Below are positions 49,075-59,702 of a DNA stretch of 64,000 nt, one piece after another (positions within the stretch are counted from its first letter, which is position 1; each line of letters begins with the position of its first letter). The stretch lies in contig WPIO01000054.1 in the NCBI GenBank assembly GCA_009760855.2, forward strand, positions 2,891,501 to 2,955,500. Direction: 5' to 3'. The notes beneath the pieces were generated by a model that did not search any database, was not told where the DNA came from, and was given only the letters and a program-made list of their open reading frames with translations. This stretch comes from Cristatella mucedo. Taxonomy: Eukaryota > Bryozoa > Phylactolaemata > Cristatellidae. A program made the position numbers and the translations under genes.

Positions 49075-49313
49075 TCAGCATCGCTTTCAGAATCCCTTCT
49101 GGTCTTAAAAACAATAGTTTGGCCTTTTAGCAAAAAAAATTTTGAGCTTGGTATACCGACATCCCAAGCATTTCGCACTTTCGCATCACTTGTCGCACCA
49201 AGCAGGTGGGCTGGGTTACCGTAGAAGAATCCGAAGGACCTCGTAGCAATCTTCACTACGTGTCTTTCTTTGGGTTCATATTTCCTCATCAAGTTCGCAA
49301 AAGTCACGAACAT
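49029..49313 (-). CDS. Unrecognised frame upstream of the acidic frame
   Basis: 94 codons, with YEPKERHVVKIATRSFGFFY, AWDVGIPSSKFFLLKGQTIV and KTRRDSESDAECVGTE. It overlaps the frame 48577-49074 by 46 bp in another phase. A frameshift near 49060 may have split one protein of roughly 250 residues. No start context or splice signal decides it, and I do not recognise a domain. Confidence 0.3.
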   Translation of the reverse strand: MFVTFANLMRKYEPKERHVVKIATRSFGFFYGNPAHLLGATSDAKVRNAWDVGIPSSKFFLLKGQTIVFKTRRDSESDAECVGTELAMTFEILI

Positions 49314-49919
49314 CCTTGTGAGAAATATTAATATCTCTTTTCTAGAGCTGAGATTATACCCATGTCACAAGCTTTTTTCAGCTTGTACAATGCAGGGGAA
49401 AGAAACACGCTCGAATATTGTCACGTTTTAAGTATAAAAAATGTCCTGGAGCGTTCTACATCAGCAATAGAACTCAACGTTCTGTTAGCTTTAACATTCT
49501 GAAAAAAGCGCCTCATTGAACGACTTCCAACCGGTTCCTACAATAATCTAACATTTCGCTTGATTAAGGTAAGTGGCAGGCCAAAGCTGGTCTTTAATAC
49601 AAGCTGCTTATTTGGATTTTCAAAACAAAGCACAACGATTTTTTTGAGTTGTCGTTGCGTTTGCCAAAGTGATCAGAGAGACTCGAGCTTTCGCTTTCTT
49701 GTTTGCCTCTAGTGGTTGAAATATTGTTATCTGGCAGAGCACGACTATATCTTTGAAGCAATCAAAAGGACAAATTGGTCTCGTATCAGTTGTAGACATT
49801 TTTTGGGTAATATTACCCGATAGTCATGTACAGTTTCAAATTTCCATGAAGTACGAATTTTTTAATTCATGTCTACAACTTTCACGGCTAGAATACTGAA
49901 AACCTTTTTACGAATATAC
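49314..49919. other. No gene recognised
   Basis: Spacer between two long R6 copies. No domain found, although the minus strand may carry more of the protein at 49029-49313. Confidence 0.4.
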
Positions 49920-52797
49920 CTATATACTGGTTTAATGTTACTAGAACTCTATGGACATGAAAGAGCTCCCTTTTAGTCACCATTAGGACCGTATTATTCC
50001 ATATAAAAACGATATAAGAGCAGATAGGTCGTACCATTGTTACTAATACCGTATTTTTGTTGCAGAAACATTAACAATCGTAATCACAAAAAATCTTGCA
50101 TGAGACTAATTCAATCAATGGGAACGGAATCACTTCACCCTTAAATCCATTCAATCAATCACTCCTAACGTAATGTAAAGGATTGATTCCACAACCTGTA
50201 AACAGCAAGCTCTGATCGGCTCACTTTGTTTAGATATAAATTAGCTTCTTAAGTTGCTGGTGACATTAAGGCTTAGAATTTTCGCACGGTTCTTCCACGA
50301 AACCGACTCAAGTTTGGAACGTGGAATAATTGTATCAGGACGATCCCGATTATTTCTTGATCTACTTACAGATTATTAAATTTTTTCCTGTGTAAATTTA
50401 TAAATCCTGCCGGGCATTAGAAGCATTTGTAGGGCTGTATGCATAATCAAACATACAATCACATTGTATGCGAATTAAGTTAGAAATTATGAGACAACAA
50501 ACCTGAAGTTTACTTGAAAGTAACAGGATTAAGTTCTCACTTTATGGCAACGATTACGAAGAAACAGAAACATCAGGTTCATCGTTAAACGCTGTTGCCT
50601 TGAGAAGCGCTGAGGTGCACGAATGATGACGTATCGCTATATGGCAAACAGAAAAGAGAACCGTCTGTATGATGTTCTACTTGTCCTGCCCACATGTGAA
50701 CAGAGAGCTGGTTACACTCCGCTGTAAATTACCCAAAAACTTAAAAGTATAATTTTCAACTACAGCGTTGTAAGCCAATTCAAGCCAACTACGTTTTTGC
50801 ATGAACTAACATTGTTTCAGGTGGTGCGAACAATGTCGTGAGACAAACTTGTGAAACCACTTGTACCCTTGCTGTAATATTTTATGGACAGCACCAATGA
50901 ATGGGCGATCTCCCAGCTCTTGAGATAGCTTCAGTCATATCGTCCAGGTGTGGGAGACCAAGCTTAACCTGTATAGCAGCTCTTATTCTCCCTTCAGCAT
51001 GATTTATTTTCAAGCGACTCGGGAGGCTAAATATATCACGCCACCACTCCAGTAGAGATCGACGGTCGACTCATTGATCCCCAACTTAAGAACAGGGTAC
51101 GTAACCCCTGAATCCGTAGCGGTATTCATGAATCAAAAACGCTGCGAGTTTGCCAGCTGTACGTTCCAGACTAACTCCGACAGTCAAGCGTCACATCACA
51201 ATCGCACACAACAATGCATACAAGCAGGCCAGGTGTGCACTTCTTATTGGCTCAAACATTGTAATACAACCTTTGATAATAGGTAAATAAGCCGTAAATA
51301 AGCCTTACACATGTTGAGATGCAGCCTTTGACGTCAGCGGTTTGTCCAACGTATGGCTGTCAAATACCGTTTATCGATTTATTTTCTTAGAAAGCAAGTT
51401 GCGTGTCAACTGATAAAACGGAAAACGGAACGCATTGAGGTAATCAATACGGGCATGCAAATTAAAAAAGTCTTTATATGCCTAATCGATAGGAGCGATT
51501 GAGCGCCAGGGAAAGCTGAGCTTCTTACTTCCACAATTCCTGCGGAAGACATTTTCTCTCCTCTTTCCATATTCCTAATGACCTCAATAAATGGCCGTAC
51601 TCAGCCGTGCTTTTCGCGTTGCATGAGTTGTATCCCATTGAACAAGTCAAGCATTACAGAGAAATGGCGACGCTCCACTTTTTCTTAATGCACTTTCTTA
51701 CTCCTAGGATTCGTAGCGTCGTTATAGTCAGTTTAGTCAGGTCGTGATTACCTAGGAACATTCCATGCATCTATTGTGATGGTATGGCGTCTGTAAAATG
51801 ACGACTAGACAGATTCTGATATGCTCTTTCTATTCAAAGTTTTAGTTAGAAAAAGTGGTTCATAAACTGACCAGAACTGATTTGTTTCATCCAAAAAACA
51901 GAAAGAATAAGCTGTGCTTGTTTGACTGAACGTAGCTACAAAGTTCTAATAATCCACGCAATGTCATTAACATTTATTCGGTTAAGCTGAGCTGCTGCAC
52001 AAGTTTCCGCCGCCTAATATCGTCAGGTCATTAGTGTAGGAGAAAGTGTACGTTCTATCATAAAGTTTAAGTACCGCTGCTGAGGCGTTTTCTCAGCAGC
52101 TGTCTTGGTGGTAGAACTCCTTTACACCATCATCGCTTAACGACGTTTACCCTGCTGCAGCCAACTTCAGCATATGGAGTCTATAATATCTATGCTAATT
52201 ACTACTTTGAATGTGCTCACTACCTTTACTGATCTCGTGAGTTTGCAATTCTTCACACTTTTTATTTTTCGCCTGAAATTGGGTCTAATGGCTAAAGAAT
52301 AAATTCCTATCGCCGCTCATGCTTTGAGTATGCAAAAGAAAACTCTCCTGCATAATATAATCAAAGAAATAGCGACTTTAAGGAGTTTAAGGCTGCCATA
52401 CATTATGCTAAGTAACTTTTAAGATTGTTCTGCACTCGGAATCCTTGAGCTTACCAACGTGGCGCAAGATCACAGGAGGAACACGAGTAAAGCGGTGTTT
52501 ACATTTTAAGAGATTCTGGCACCCTTCCTGCTTCTGTCGTGAAGGTTTTCTGGTTACCGGTAAAACTAGATTAAATTAAATTACTTTAAGTTACCGTAAA
52601 TGCTTGCAGGCTGCTCAATAGTTGGATGTTGAAATGACGAATAGTTGGTCCAGAGATAACTAAGTACGAAGGCAAAGCCAACATCTTTCATTCGTAGCCT
52701 CCTGTGAAAAGAGGCCAAGCATCATTGTTCATAAGCCCATCGAAAAGAGTCTGGGTTGTGCAATTAAATTTGTGATTAAAATTGCAATCACACTTGC
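49920..52797 (+). repeat. Long R6 copy 6, left part
   Basis: See 45840-48560 for the alignment. The similarity stops at about 52760 (CATCATTGTTCATAAGCCCA) where a LINE-A lies, and resumes at 54913. The short frame 51074-51286 is not conserved in the sister copies. Confidence 0.8.
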
Positions 52798-54912
52798 ATT
52801 ACGCTGTAAGTCGTACCACTCGATCCTAGCAAAGGTCAAGTCTAGCTTCTATGGAAACATTGTTGAATCACAGGTGCACAATCCAAAAATGCTGATGTCG
52901 ACAATGAACCATCTCCTCAACCGTTCCCAGATTAGCTCCTTACCTGATGATCCTTTGATGATCCACCCGATCGCTTCTCTCGATTCTTTGTGCAGAAGAT
53001 AGACAAGATCAGGGAATCCATCCCTGCGATGACAACCTCCCCACTAGAATGCGGTTCCTCGGTTCCTGGCTGCACCTCAATGTCTGCATTTAAGCAGGTC
53101 ACTAGTGATCTAGTCCTAAAGTTCGTATCTCAATCAAAGAAGACAACAAGTCCTTTGGACCCTATTCCCACTGTCCTGCTCCTACGTTGCATTGATCTGC
53201 TGCTGCCATGCATAACTAACATAAGTAATATGTCATTAGCCTCAGGTCATGTCCCAGCACCTTTCAAAAAAGCTGTAGTCAGGCCACTTCTCAAGAAAAC
53301 TACACTTGACAAAGAGAACTTGAGCAACTACCGCCCAGTCTCCCTTCTACCATTTCTATCAAAGACACTGGAACGGGTCGTGGCCGACCAGCTAAACTCA
53401 TATATCGAAATCTCACACCTTGCTAGTAAGTTCCAGTCCGGCTTTAGAGCTAATCACTACACAAAGTCAGCATGGCTTAGGGTATACAACGACCTGCTTA
53501 GGAATGCAGACACAGTAGAGTGTCTCTGCTTGTTTTGCTCGATCTTTCGGCAGCTTTTGACACCATCGATCACAAAGTTCTTCTAGAGTGCCTCTAATCA
53601 CGCCTGGGCATCACTGGCACTGCTCTGCAGTGGTTCAGGTCCTATCTCAGTGGGAGGCTCTAGAGTATTGACGTGAATGGAGAAAGATCATCTGAAGTAC
53701 CTCTAAAATATGGAGTACCTCAAAGCTCAGTGCTAGTTCCGGTTCTTTTCACGGTTTATACTCTCCCTCTTGCTGATGTGATTGCCAAGCACAATCTAGG
53801 CTTTCACTTCTATGTGGATGACACTCAGTTGTACCTTTGCTTTGATCCCTCCCAGCCTTCGAGCACCTCAAATTCTCTAAACTCACTTGCTGCATGCATT
53901 GATGACATCCGCACATGGATAGCAGCACATTTTCTAAAAGTAAACGATGACACAACTAACTTACTAGTCAAGAGAAAACCCACTGTGATTCAGAAATTGG
54001 AAAAGCTGACGCTCAAAATTGGCTATGGCAGCATATCTCCAGTTGAATCAGCTCGAAATCTAGGTGTCATATTCCAAAGCGACCTATCGTTAGACGACCA
54101 TATCAGCTCCACGGTCAAATCTGCCTATTTTCAGCATCATAACATTGCTAAAATTCGGCCTTGTTTAGATAAGGATACCACATCTTAGTTGGTCCATGCA
54201 TACGCGACAGCTCGTCTCGACTTCTGCAACTCACTGCTTACTGGCCTACCAGCATGTGCTATCTGGCGATTGCTGCTGGTGCAAAACTCCACAGCTAGGC
54301 TTGTATGTCGTGAGCGTCGCAGTTGCCACATTACTTCACTTCTCGCCAATCTGCACTGGCTGCCAGTCAAGCAACGGATTGACTTCAAGGTTTTGTCGCT
54401 CACTTGTATGTCCCTCCATTCTATTGCCCCAGCCTATCTCTCCGACATACTTCCCCATCAGGCCAAGCATCGCACCACCAGCTTTTTGGAATCCAACAGT
54501 CTAGAAACACCTCGTACAAATCTCAAATCTTTTGGAGACCGTGCATTTAGTTTGTATGCTCCCAAAGCCTGGCACTCTCTCCTGACCTGCGTCAGAACAT
54601 CCTCTGACCTGACCACATTTAAAAGCAACTTAAAAACACAGCTAGTTAGGACAGCATTTAGAGGGTCCCAGTGATTCTTCCTTCACGTGCTGATGCGTGC
54701 TGACACTGTGCATGTTGCCACTAACCACATTTGCATGGTGACCCTGTGCATGTCACCCAAAACCATGCAATTCGTTTTGTTTGTTTTTCAAACATGATTT
54801 TACTTAACATTTAATTGCATCTCCCATTGCAGCAAATGTAAAGCGCCTAGAAATAGATTAAGTTCTCTGAGGGCGCTTTATCAAGTACAATATTATTATT
54901 ATTATTATTACA
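52798..54912 (+). mobile_element. LINE-A, longest reverse transcriptase copy (2.1 kb, 5'-truncated)
   Basis: It starts within the linker after the endonuclease (GTACCACTCGATCCTAGCAA, compare 33455-33474 on the other strand), contains the complete RT and C-terminal regions and the 3' UTR, and ends GTAAAGCGCCTAGAAATAGA...(TTA)n. ACACTT occurs close to both ends as a possible short target duplication. It is inserted into R6; the uninterrupted site is near 48440. Confidence 0.85.
52990..54674 (+). pseudogene. LINE-A reverse transcriptase, frameshifted
   Basis: Copies LINE RNA at the target nick in the intact family. Motifs in order are NYRPVSLLPFLSKTLERVVA (53331 on), KFQSGFRANHYTKSA, the DNA equivalent of LSAAFDTIDHKVLLE (53545-53588, shifted frame), GVPQSSVLVPVLF (usual GVPQGSVLGPLLF), FHFYVDDTQLYLCF with catalytic Asp-Asp near 53820, ESARNLGVIFQSDLSLDDHI, then after a stop at 54186 RLDFCNSLLTGLPACAIWRL, HWLPVKQRIDFKVL and APKAWHSLLTCVR. 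There is one frameshift near 53540, another near 52985, and at least three in-frame stops. The active-site YVDD is intact but the copy cannot make a full protein. Confidence 0.85.
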
Positions 54913-55400
54913 CTTACCCATGCTATTTCACACAAATATGGCTATTTGATATTTTATTACACTGAAACAACAATAAAAGCTTTAACCGAACTACGTAATG
55001 TAGCCTCCGGCTTACGTCAGCTACCGTTAAAGTAGGCATCCCACAGGTTCGATAATTTATCACTAAAATTTTGAGTTCAAATTTATTATGTAAACGTGCC
55101 AGGAAACGTCGATGTCGAGAACATGCTTATAAACTAAAATTAACCCTTATAATACAAGCTCACATTCTAAACCGTCACTTGAATCGTGAAGACAACCGTC
55201 ACGATCATCATCATTCTCCACACTTTCAACAATCTTCACCGACTTCAACAGCTCGTCCACATATTTCAACACTGCAGCAATATATTCTCCATTTCTCGTC
55301 ATTACAATGAACGAAGTATTGCAGTTGTGACGAAGTCATAGATAAAATTAATATTTTGAAAGTCCTTGAAAGTTTGATGCCCATTGCTTAGTACTAAATG
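54913..55400 (+). repeat. Long R6 copy 6, right part
   Basis: TTTCACACAAATATGGCTAT (54927) matches 48458. The minus strand over 55130-55330 carries the acidic frame homologous to 48826-48960, with about 150 bp between 48640 and 48790 deleted and a frameshift near 55300. Confidence 0.75.
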
Positions 55401-55629
55401 ATTGTAGCTTACTACTCCGATAGACTCTGCTGGTCGGAAATAACTTAACGACGTCACGTCACACGAATATGACTATTTTCTTTCATATTTCATTGAAACA
55501 GCAAATTAAAATATTACATGAATATATATTTACGAACAATTTTTATGTTTGTCTACGAAAAATAAGGACATTAAAATAATTAAGGACATTACTTGTTTTC
55601 TTTCACCGCTAATAACTTTAATTACTGAT

Positions 55630-55790
55630 TCTACATAATAATAATTTAACAGCATCTTTTCAATGGCGACAGAAGAAAATGTAATGCTATCGCTGTCACT
55701 TGCAGAAGAAATAGAGAATTCCCCACCTCAGGATTCCCACCAAAATCTCGAATCAGATCCACTCTACCTAGAGTGCCGTTATGGCACTCA
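55630..55790 (-). mobile_element. tRNA-like SINE, degenerate copy
   Basis: TAACAGCATCTTTTCAATGG...GCGACAGAAGA aligns with 57137-57170. On the minus strand GATTCGAGAT (about 55732-55723) sits at the B-box position. It directly abuts the LINE-B at 55770. Confidence 0.4.
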
Positions 55791-56580
55791 CTACCTTCAC
55801 CACCACGTGCTCGTAATCTAGGTGTCGTGTTTAACAGCTGCCTCAATTTCAAAAGCTTCATTCAGAAGACTGCCCCTACAGCTAGCCATCACATCCGATC
55901 CCTATCCAAGATTAGAAGCTGTCTCCAACAGTGGCTTGTACAAAAATTAACTAGCTCTTTAGTTCTGTCTCGGCTTGATGATTGTAATTCCCTTTTGGCT
56001 GGGCTGCCAAAGAAAGCTATTATGCCACTACAGCTGAATATGAATATGCATGCAAGGCTGGTCTTCAAGTCCCAGCGGTTTGAGCACGTGTCACCTCTGC
56101 GGAAAGAGCTAAAATGGTTGCCGGTTGAGCAAAGGATACAGAGCAAAGTTCTTATACTGACCCACAAGGCCCGCCACATCTTGGTTCCTTCATACCTAGC
56201 TGAACTGCTGTATCAGTTTCAGCCTGTTCACGCTCTCAGGTCATGTGTCGACAGTAAAATTAGCTCTCCCATTCCACCGCTTAAAGACAGTTGGCGACAG
56301 AAGCTTTAGCTCTGCAGGTCCTAGACTGTGGAACTCGCTTCCATAATTCTTATGCAACGACAACTGCTCTCCAGTTGCCGACTATGGCACATCTTTTTCA
56401 GCGGTCCTGAACTGCTACTTCTATGCTACTCACTACCTCAACTGCTCTCCTGACTCTGCTATGCTTCCCACTTTCTCTTTGTTTCGTGAGACGAAGTCTG
56501 TTGGCTACCGAATGCGTACCGAAAGCCGCTTAGGCTGTGAGTGCGCTATACAAAACTCTTCTGCGTAACACCCAAATGGT
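55770..56580 (+). mobile_element. LINE-B C-terminal copy
   Basis: The frame 55773-56309 (178 codons) reads SPPRARNLGVVFNSCLNFKS, SLVLSRLDDCNSLLAGLPKK, RFEHVSPLRKELKWLPVEQR and APSYLAE-type sequence (here VPSYLAELLYQFQPV). After a frameshift near 56300 the C-terminus continues as GLRLWNSLP-like DNA. The 3' end TACCGAATGCGTACCGAAAG is at about 56505. It is 5'-truncated and inactive. Confidence 0.8.
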
Positions 56581-56889
56581 CTTTATGACTTTGCGGAGTT
56601 AGTGACGGAGACACATTAAATAACATTACATTACTACGGCTGGAACCAACAACAATGGCCAAATCTTGGTCAGGTCAAAAACTTTAACCACTGAGTCAGC
56701 AAACACTGTACATCCAGTGACAAATAAAATTTGAAATATTTACCTTATGTAATTTCAATTCTAATGAAATTAGGAAAAAAGATAGAAATAATAAAGGCAG
56801 TATGCCAAGGCAATATTCAACTTATGACGTAGCATTCGAATTATGATGGTCTAGTTTAGCCATGGCATGGAAACAAATAACAAGGAATA

Positions 56890-57050
56890 TTAGGTGATTA
56901 CCAGCCTCATTTATATCTAGCATTAAGAGTTTAAAATCTACAACAGCTTTCCCACTCTCTGTTGGAAAAAAGAACCTATCACAGCAGCTTTCGAACTCAC
57001 GTTATCGGTTGGGAATAGCTAGCACCTTAGCTCTGGAGCTATTACTTCTT
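56890..57050 (-). mobile_element. tRNA-like SINE, copy 2
   Basis: Matches 42885-43070 closely (CAGCCTCATTTATATC; TTCGAACTCACGTTATCGGTTGGGAA in two parts). The minus-strand B-box-like GTGAGTTCGA is at 57000-56991 and the A-box-like TAATAGCTCCAGAG at 57043-57030. Confidence 0.5.
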
Positions 57051-57119
57051 CCCTATAAACATTGCTTCTGGAAGAAGTGATGTGCTGAATAAAAATTCTG
57101 TAATAAAAATAATTAAAAA

Positions 57120-57300
57120 AATACTAGCTGATTTAACAGCCTCTTTTTGTATAGCGACCGAAGAGCCTTTACGGCTATCACAACCACTCGTAGTAGCGAT
57201 AAAGGGTCGCCCACCGCAAGATTCAAATCCACGACCTCAGGGCCGAGGTCGTTAAAAGAAAGCGCCTTCCCTAGTGAGCCATTACGGCTTGCCATCGATA
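57120..57300 (-). mobile_element. tRNA-like SINE, copy 3, with clearest pol III boxes
   Basis: On the minus strand TGGCTCACTAGG (57281-57270) fits the A box TRGCNNAGYNGG well, and GGATTTGAAT (57230-57221) resembles the B box GGTTCGANTC. Between them ACGACCTC and GAGGTCGT form a perfect 8-bp stem (57231-57252) like a tRNA arm. The 3' half has no further tRNA folding, so this is a SINE head and not a tRNA gene. Confidence 0.55.
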
Positions 57301-57356
57301 CATAGCTCAGTTGAGCATACAATCTACGATTCCTGAGTTGTAAAACATTACCTCCA

Positions 57357-57457
57357 ATGAGAAGTTCAAACTTTCTTGTTATCAAAGCTAACAATTGGGT
57401 CTTGTCTTTCGTGCAACTCGTTTCCACTAGGCAGGCGAATGAAACTGATGAATTAAC
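57357..57457 (+). repeat. Duplicated segment D1, copy 2, left of MULE
   Basis: GTCTTTCGTGCAACTCGTTT and CCACTAGGCAGGCGAATG match 43202-43240. GATGAATTAAC (57447-57457) is the probable left target duplication. Confidence 0.7.
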
Positions 57458-57572
57458 ACGTGACACGACAAGATATCCCGACCCAAAATTTCCCGGACAT
57501 AATGTCCCAGACAAAATGTCCCAGGAAAAAATGTCCCCATACAAAAATGTCCCAGACAAAATGTCGTTATAA
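57458..57572 (+). repeat. MULE terminal inverted repeat, left
   Basis: Contains five units of the type (A)GACAAAATGTCCC: CCCGGACATAATGTCCC, AGACAAAATGTCCC, AGGAAAAAATGTCCCC, ATACAAAAATGTCCC, AGACAAAATGTC. The unit is itself a near palindrome (GGACA...TGTCC). It pairs with 59591-59702. Confidence 0.9.
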
Positions 57573-57692
57573 GAACATGCGATATAAGATTAGTAATATT
57601 AATCTTATTTTAAACAGAATTTTTTTAAAGCAAGAGGGAAATAAATAAAAAGAGTAGGAAGTTATATCGAGTTATTTGGATACAATCTCTTC

Positions 57693-58596
57693 TCATACAA
57701 CATCAATTCTAAGGATTCTAGAAATGTCAGTAACATACAGCATTCCGACACAGTTGTTGTAATCAGAAACCACGGCGAACAAGGCTTCATCTACTTGCTT
57801 GTATTTCTTGCGTTTTTCTTCTCTGTGGTTGTCCAAGCTCCAGCTGTCTGCGAAACAGCGCCATGCTGTTTTGTTCCATCTTGATTTTCTTTGATAAGGC
57901 AATCGCAGTTGGATGTGCAATTCCAACTGAGTTGTTGAAGCTGTTATGCCATCCTTCAACTGCATTATTGCTACGAGGTAGTTTATTAAGGACGAGGTCG
58001 TATTGGATCCACAGCCTCAGTTCAAACCTTGGTGGCGTTCTTCTGTTTCGCCTCTGTCTCCCGATAAAATTGTCCTCAAAGTATTCCAGAATAACATCCA
58101 TATTACAATAATCATCATCATATGTAAGCTCCTCAAAAGCGTCAATGACATCCGCAGTAGGAACAAATGCAAGAGCCATTAGACGCTCTACCTTAGTAGC
58201 AAATTCAGGATCATTATTGTTAGTGGCTGCTAATCCATGCTGTTGCACTTGTCTCCATATGCATTGCCCGAAGTGAAACATACAACCCACGGTTTTTGCA
58301 ATCGGGAACTTGTCTTTGAATGTGTTGATAGCAGCCAGCTCGAAGTCCGTAACATTGGATAACGGTTGTCCAATGTTCGACAGCGTCATTATGTGATTGA
58401 GAAATCTACCATATACTGCTTGAGAACGACCCGGCATTAGAGCATACGCACATGGGAATATGGAGTTGTTGTGAAATCCATGTAAGGTGTAAAGCTGATC
58501 AAAGCCTTCAGGTGTGACACGAAATGTTCCGTTTGCGAACCAATGCTGACACTGCTGCAGAGATTTTAGATCGTCATCCGCAGCAAAGATGAGCAT
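57693..58596 (-). pseudogene. MULE transposase catalytic domain, frameshifted, first Asp lost
   Basis: DDE-type transposase that would cut and join the element ends. The frame 57787-58596 (269 codons) covers the MULE domain. HWFANGTFRVTPEGFDQLYT corresponds to the family motif WxxDGTF, but the catalytic Asp is Asn here. TDFELAAINTFKDKFP holds the second Asp; GCMFHFGQCIWRQVQ is the C-x-x-x-H-like motif; RSNNAVEGWHNSFN holds the Glu. The natural C-terminus (KKYKQVDEALFAVVSDYNN to RIDVV) lies in the frame 57693-57965, so a frameshift near 57810 separates it. Upstream, a stop or frameshift near 58630 separates it from the FLYWCH part. Confidence 0.85.
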
Positions 58597-58681
58597 GTCG
58601 TCATCTTCGATTCTTAAATTAAGTTACAGTCTTGTGTCGTACGACATATATCATCTCCATCTGCAATACTTCTAAACGTCT

Positions 58682-59059
58682 TCAAACGGTCTTCAAACGC
58701 TGTCTTCGGACATCACGTGATAAGGTATCACGAGCAGGTAGAAGATGGGCGTCGTCAACAGGTACAGCCAGCAGAACCCGTTGTACAATGTGTCTACAGG
58801 GTTCTTCTGTTACCCGAGCCTGCCTCTTCATTTCGCTTCTCGCTTCTTCAACAGACGCTCTTCCGTGGGTAACTGCATGACTATGCGTTCCGACTTCCTC
58901 AATAATTGCATTATTCAGAGTATGAATTCGCACTCCACAGTTTCGGTCCTCCCAATGCGAAATTTCTTTTCCATCTGCACCATTTCTATGCTTCGTGAAT
59001 AAGAATCCTCTGACTACAAGCTTCCTTGTTCCCTCCTGTGACGTTCTGAGTTTCAGCAT
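58682..59059 (-). pseudogene. FLYWCH-like N-terminal domain of MULE transposase
   Basis: 125-codon frame. Residues 12-60 read RKLVVRGFLFTKHRNGADGK, SHWEDRNCGVRIHT and VGTHSHAV, the spacing of a FLYWCH zinc finger (aromatic-Trp, Cys-x-x-R, then H-x-H). The Cys expected two residues after Trp is missing (W-E-D), so zinc binding may be lost. The domain is thought to bind the terminal repeats in such elements. The frame ends at a TGA at 58682, 86 bp before the catalytic frame; the two were presumably one protein. Confidence 0.75.
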
Positions 59060-59331
59060 CTTCCTTCTTTATTTTTTTGTCTTTTAATAAACATTAAAAT
59101 TGCATTTACAGTTGAATTAATACTAATCACTTCAAAATCTTGTAAATTGTTCATTACACTGCACATCTATCACCTACTATAACAAACAGTTTTAGTAAAA
59201 TAACCTTCACTGTACCTTCCACATATTTATACATTTACAGTGAATCAGAAGCCATTCATTAGTAAATATAACTGTAAACTTTGATATCTTATCATTTAAG
59301 TTCGCTTGATTAATAAGACTATGGCACATGG

Positions 59332-59432
59332 CTTCATTTAAAGAGGCCTTTGAATAACTAAAGATGACTTCATTTAAAGAGGCCTTTGATTAACTAAAGA
59401 TGACTTAATTTAAAGAGGCCTTTGATTAAAGG
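59332..59432. repeat. 36-bp direct repeat, nearly three units
   Basis: 59332-59367, 59368-59403 and 59404-59432 repeat CTTCATTTAAAGAGGCCTTT and the next 16 bases with two or three changes. They lie between the transposase start and the right terminal repeat, that is in the promoter-side region of the MULE. Confidence 0.9.
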
Positions 59433-59590
59433 CACTTATATATGTCGAGACTGATGATCACTGATGATAGTAATCTCTCTTCAGTATTCATTAAATATTA
59501 AAACTTTACATGCTACATTTTATTGGTGAAATATCGACGCCTATAAATTATTATAGATTTAAAATAACATGAATATGATAATTTATTGTA

Positions 59591-59702
59591 ACATGTGGGG
59601 ACATTGTGTCCGGGACGTTTTTATATGGGGACATTTTGTCCTGGGACATTTAGTCAGGACATTATGTCCGGGACCTTTCGTCCGGGGACATTTGGTCATA
59701 GT
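59591..59702 (-). repeat. MULE terminal inverted repeat, right
   Basis: GGGGACATTGTGTCCGGGAC, GGGGACATTTTGTCCTGGGA, GGACATTATGTCCGGGACC and GGGGACATTTGGTCATAGT, the reverse complement arrangement of 57458-57572. Confidence 0.9.

Larger units (their letters stand above)
57458..59702 (-). mobile_element. MULE (Mutator-like) transposon with FLYWCH, complete but dead
   Basis: About 2245 bp with terminal inverted repeats built from GGACA(A)AATGTCCC-like units, a transposase on the minus strand, and a FLYWCH-like domain at its N-terminus. Comparison with the empty site near 43244 (GATGAATGACCTGAG) gives flanks GATGAATTAAC on the left and ATCAATGACC on the right (59703-59712), a diverged duplication of 9-10 bp as expected for this superfamily. 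The FLYWCH plus MULE architecture is known from animal elements often called Phantom; that assignment is by architecture only. Confidence 0.85.

Noticed and set aside
52772-53002. Independent 76-codon gene
   Set aside because: From codon 12 on it is the LINE-A linker between endonuclease and RT; the ATG lies in or near the flank.
57221-57281. A complete tRNA gene
   Set aside because: A- and B-box-like sequences are present, but the acceptor stem and T arm do not pair; it fits a SINE head.
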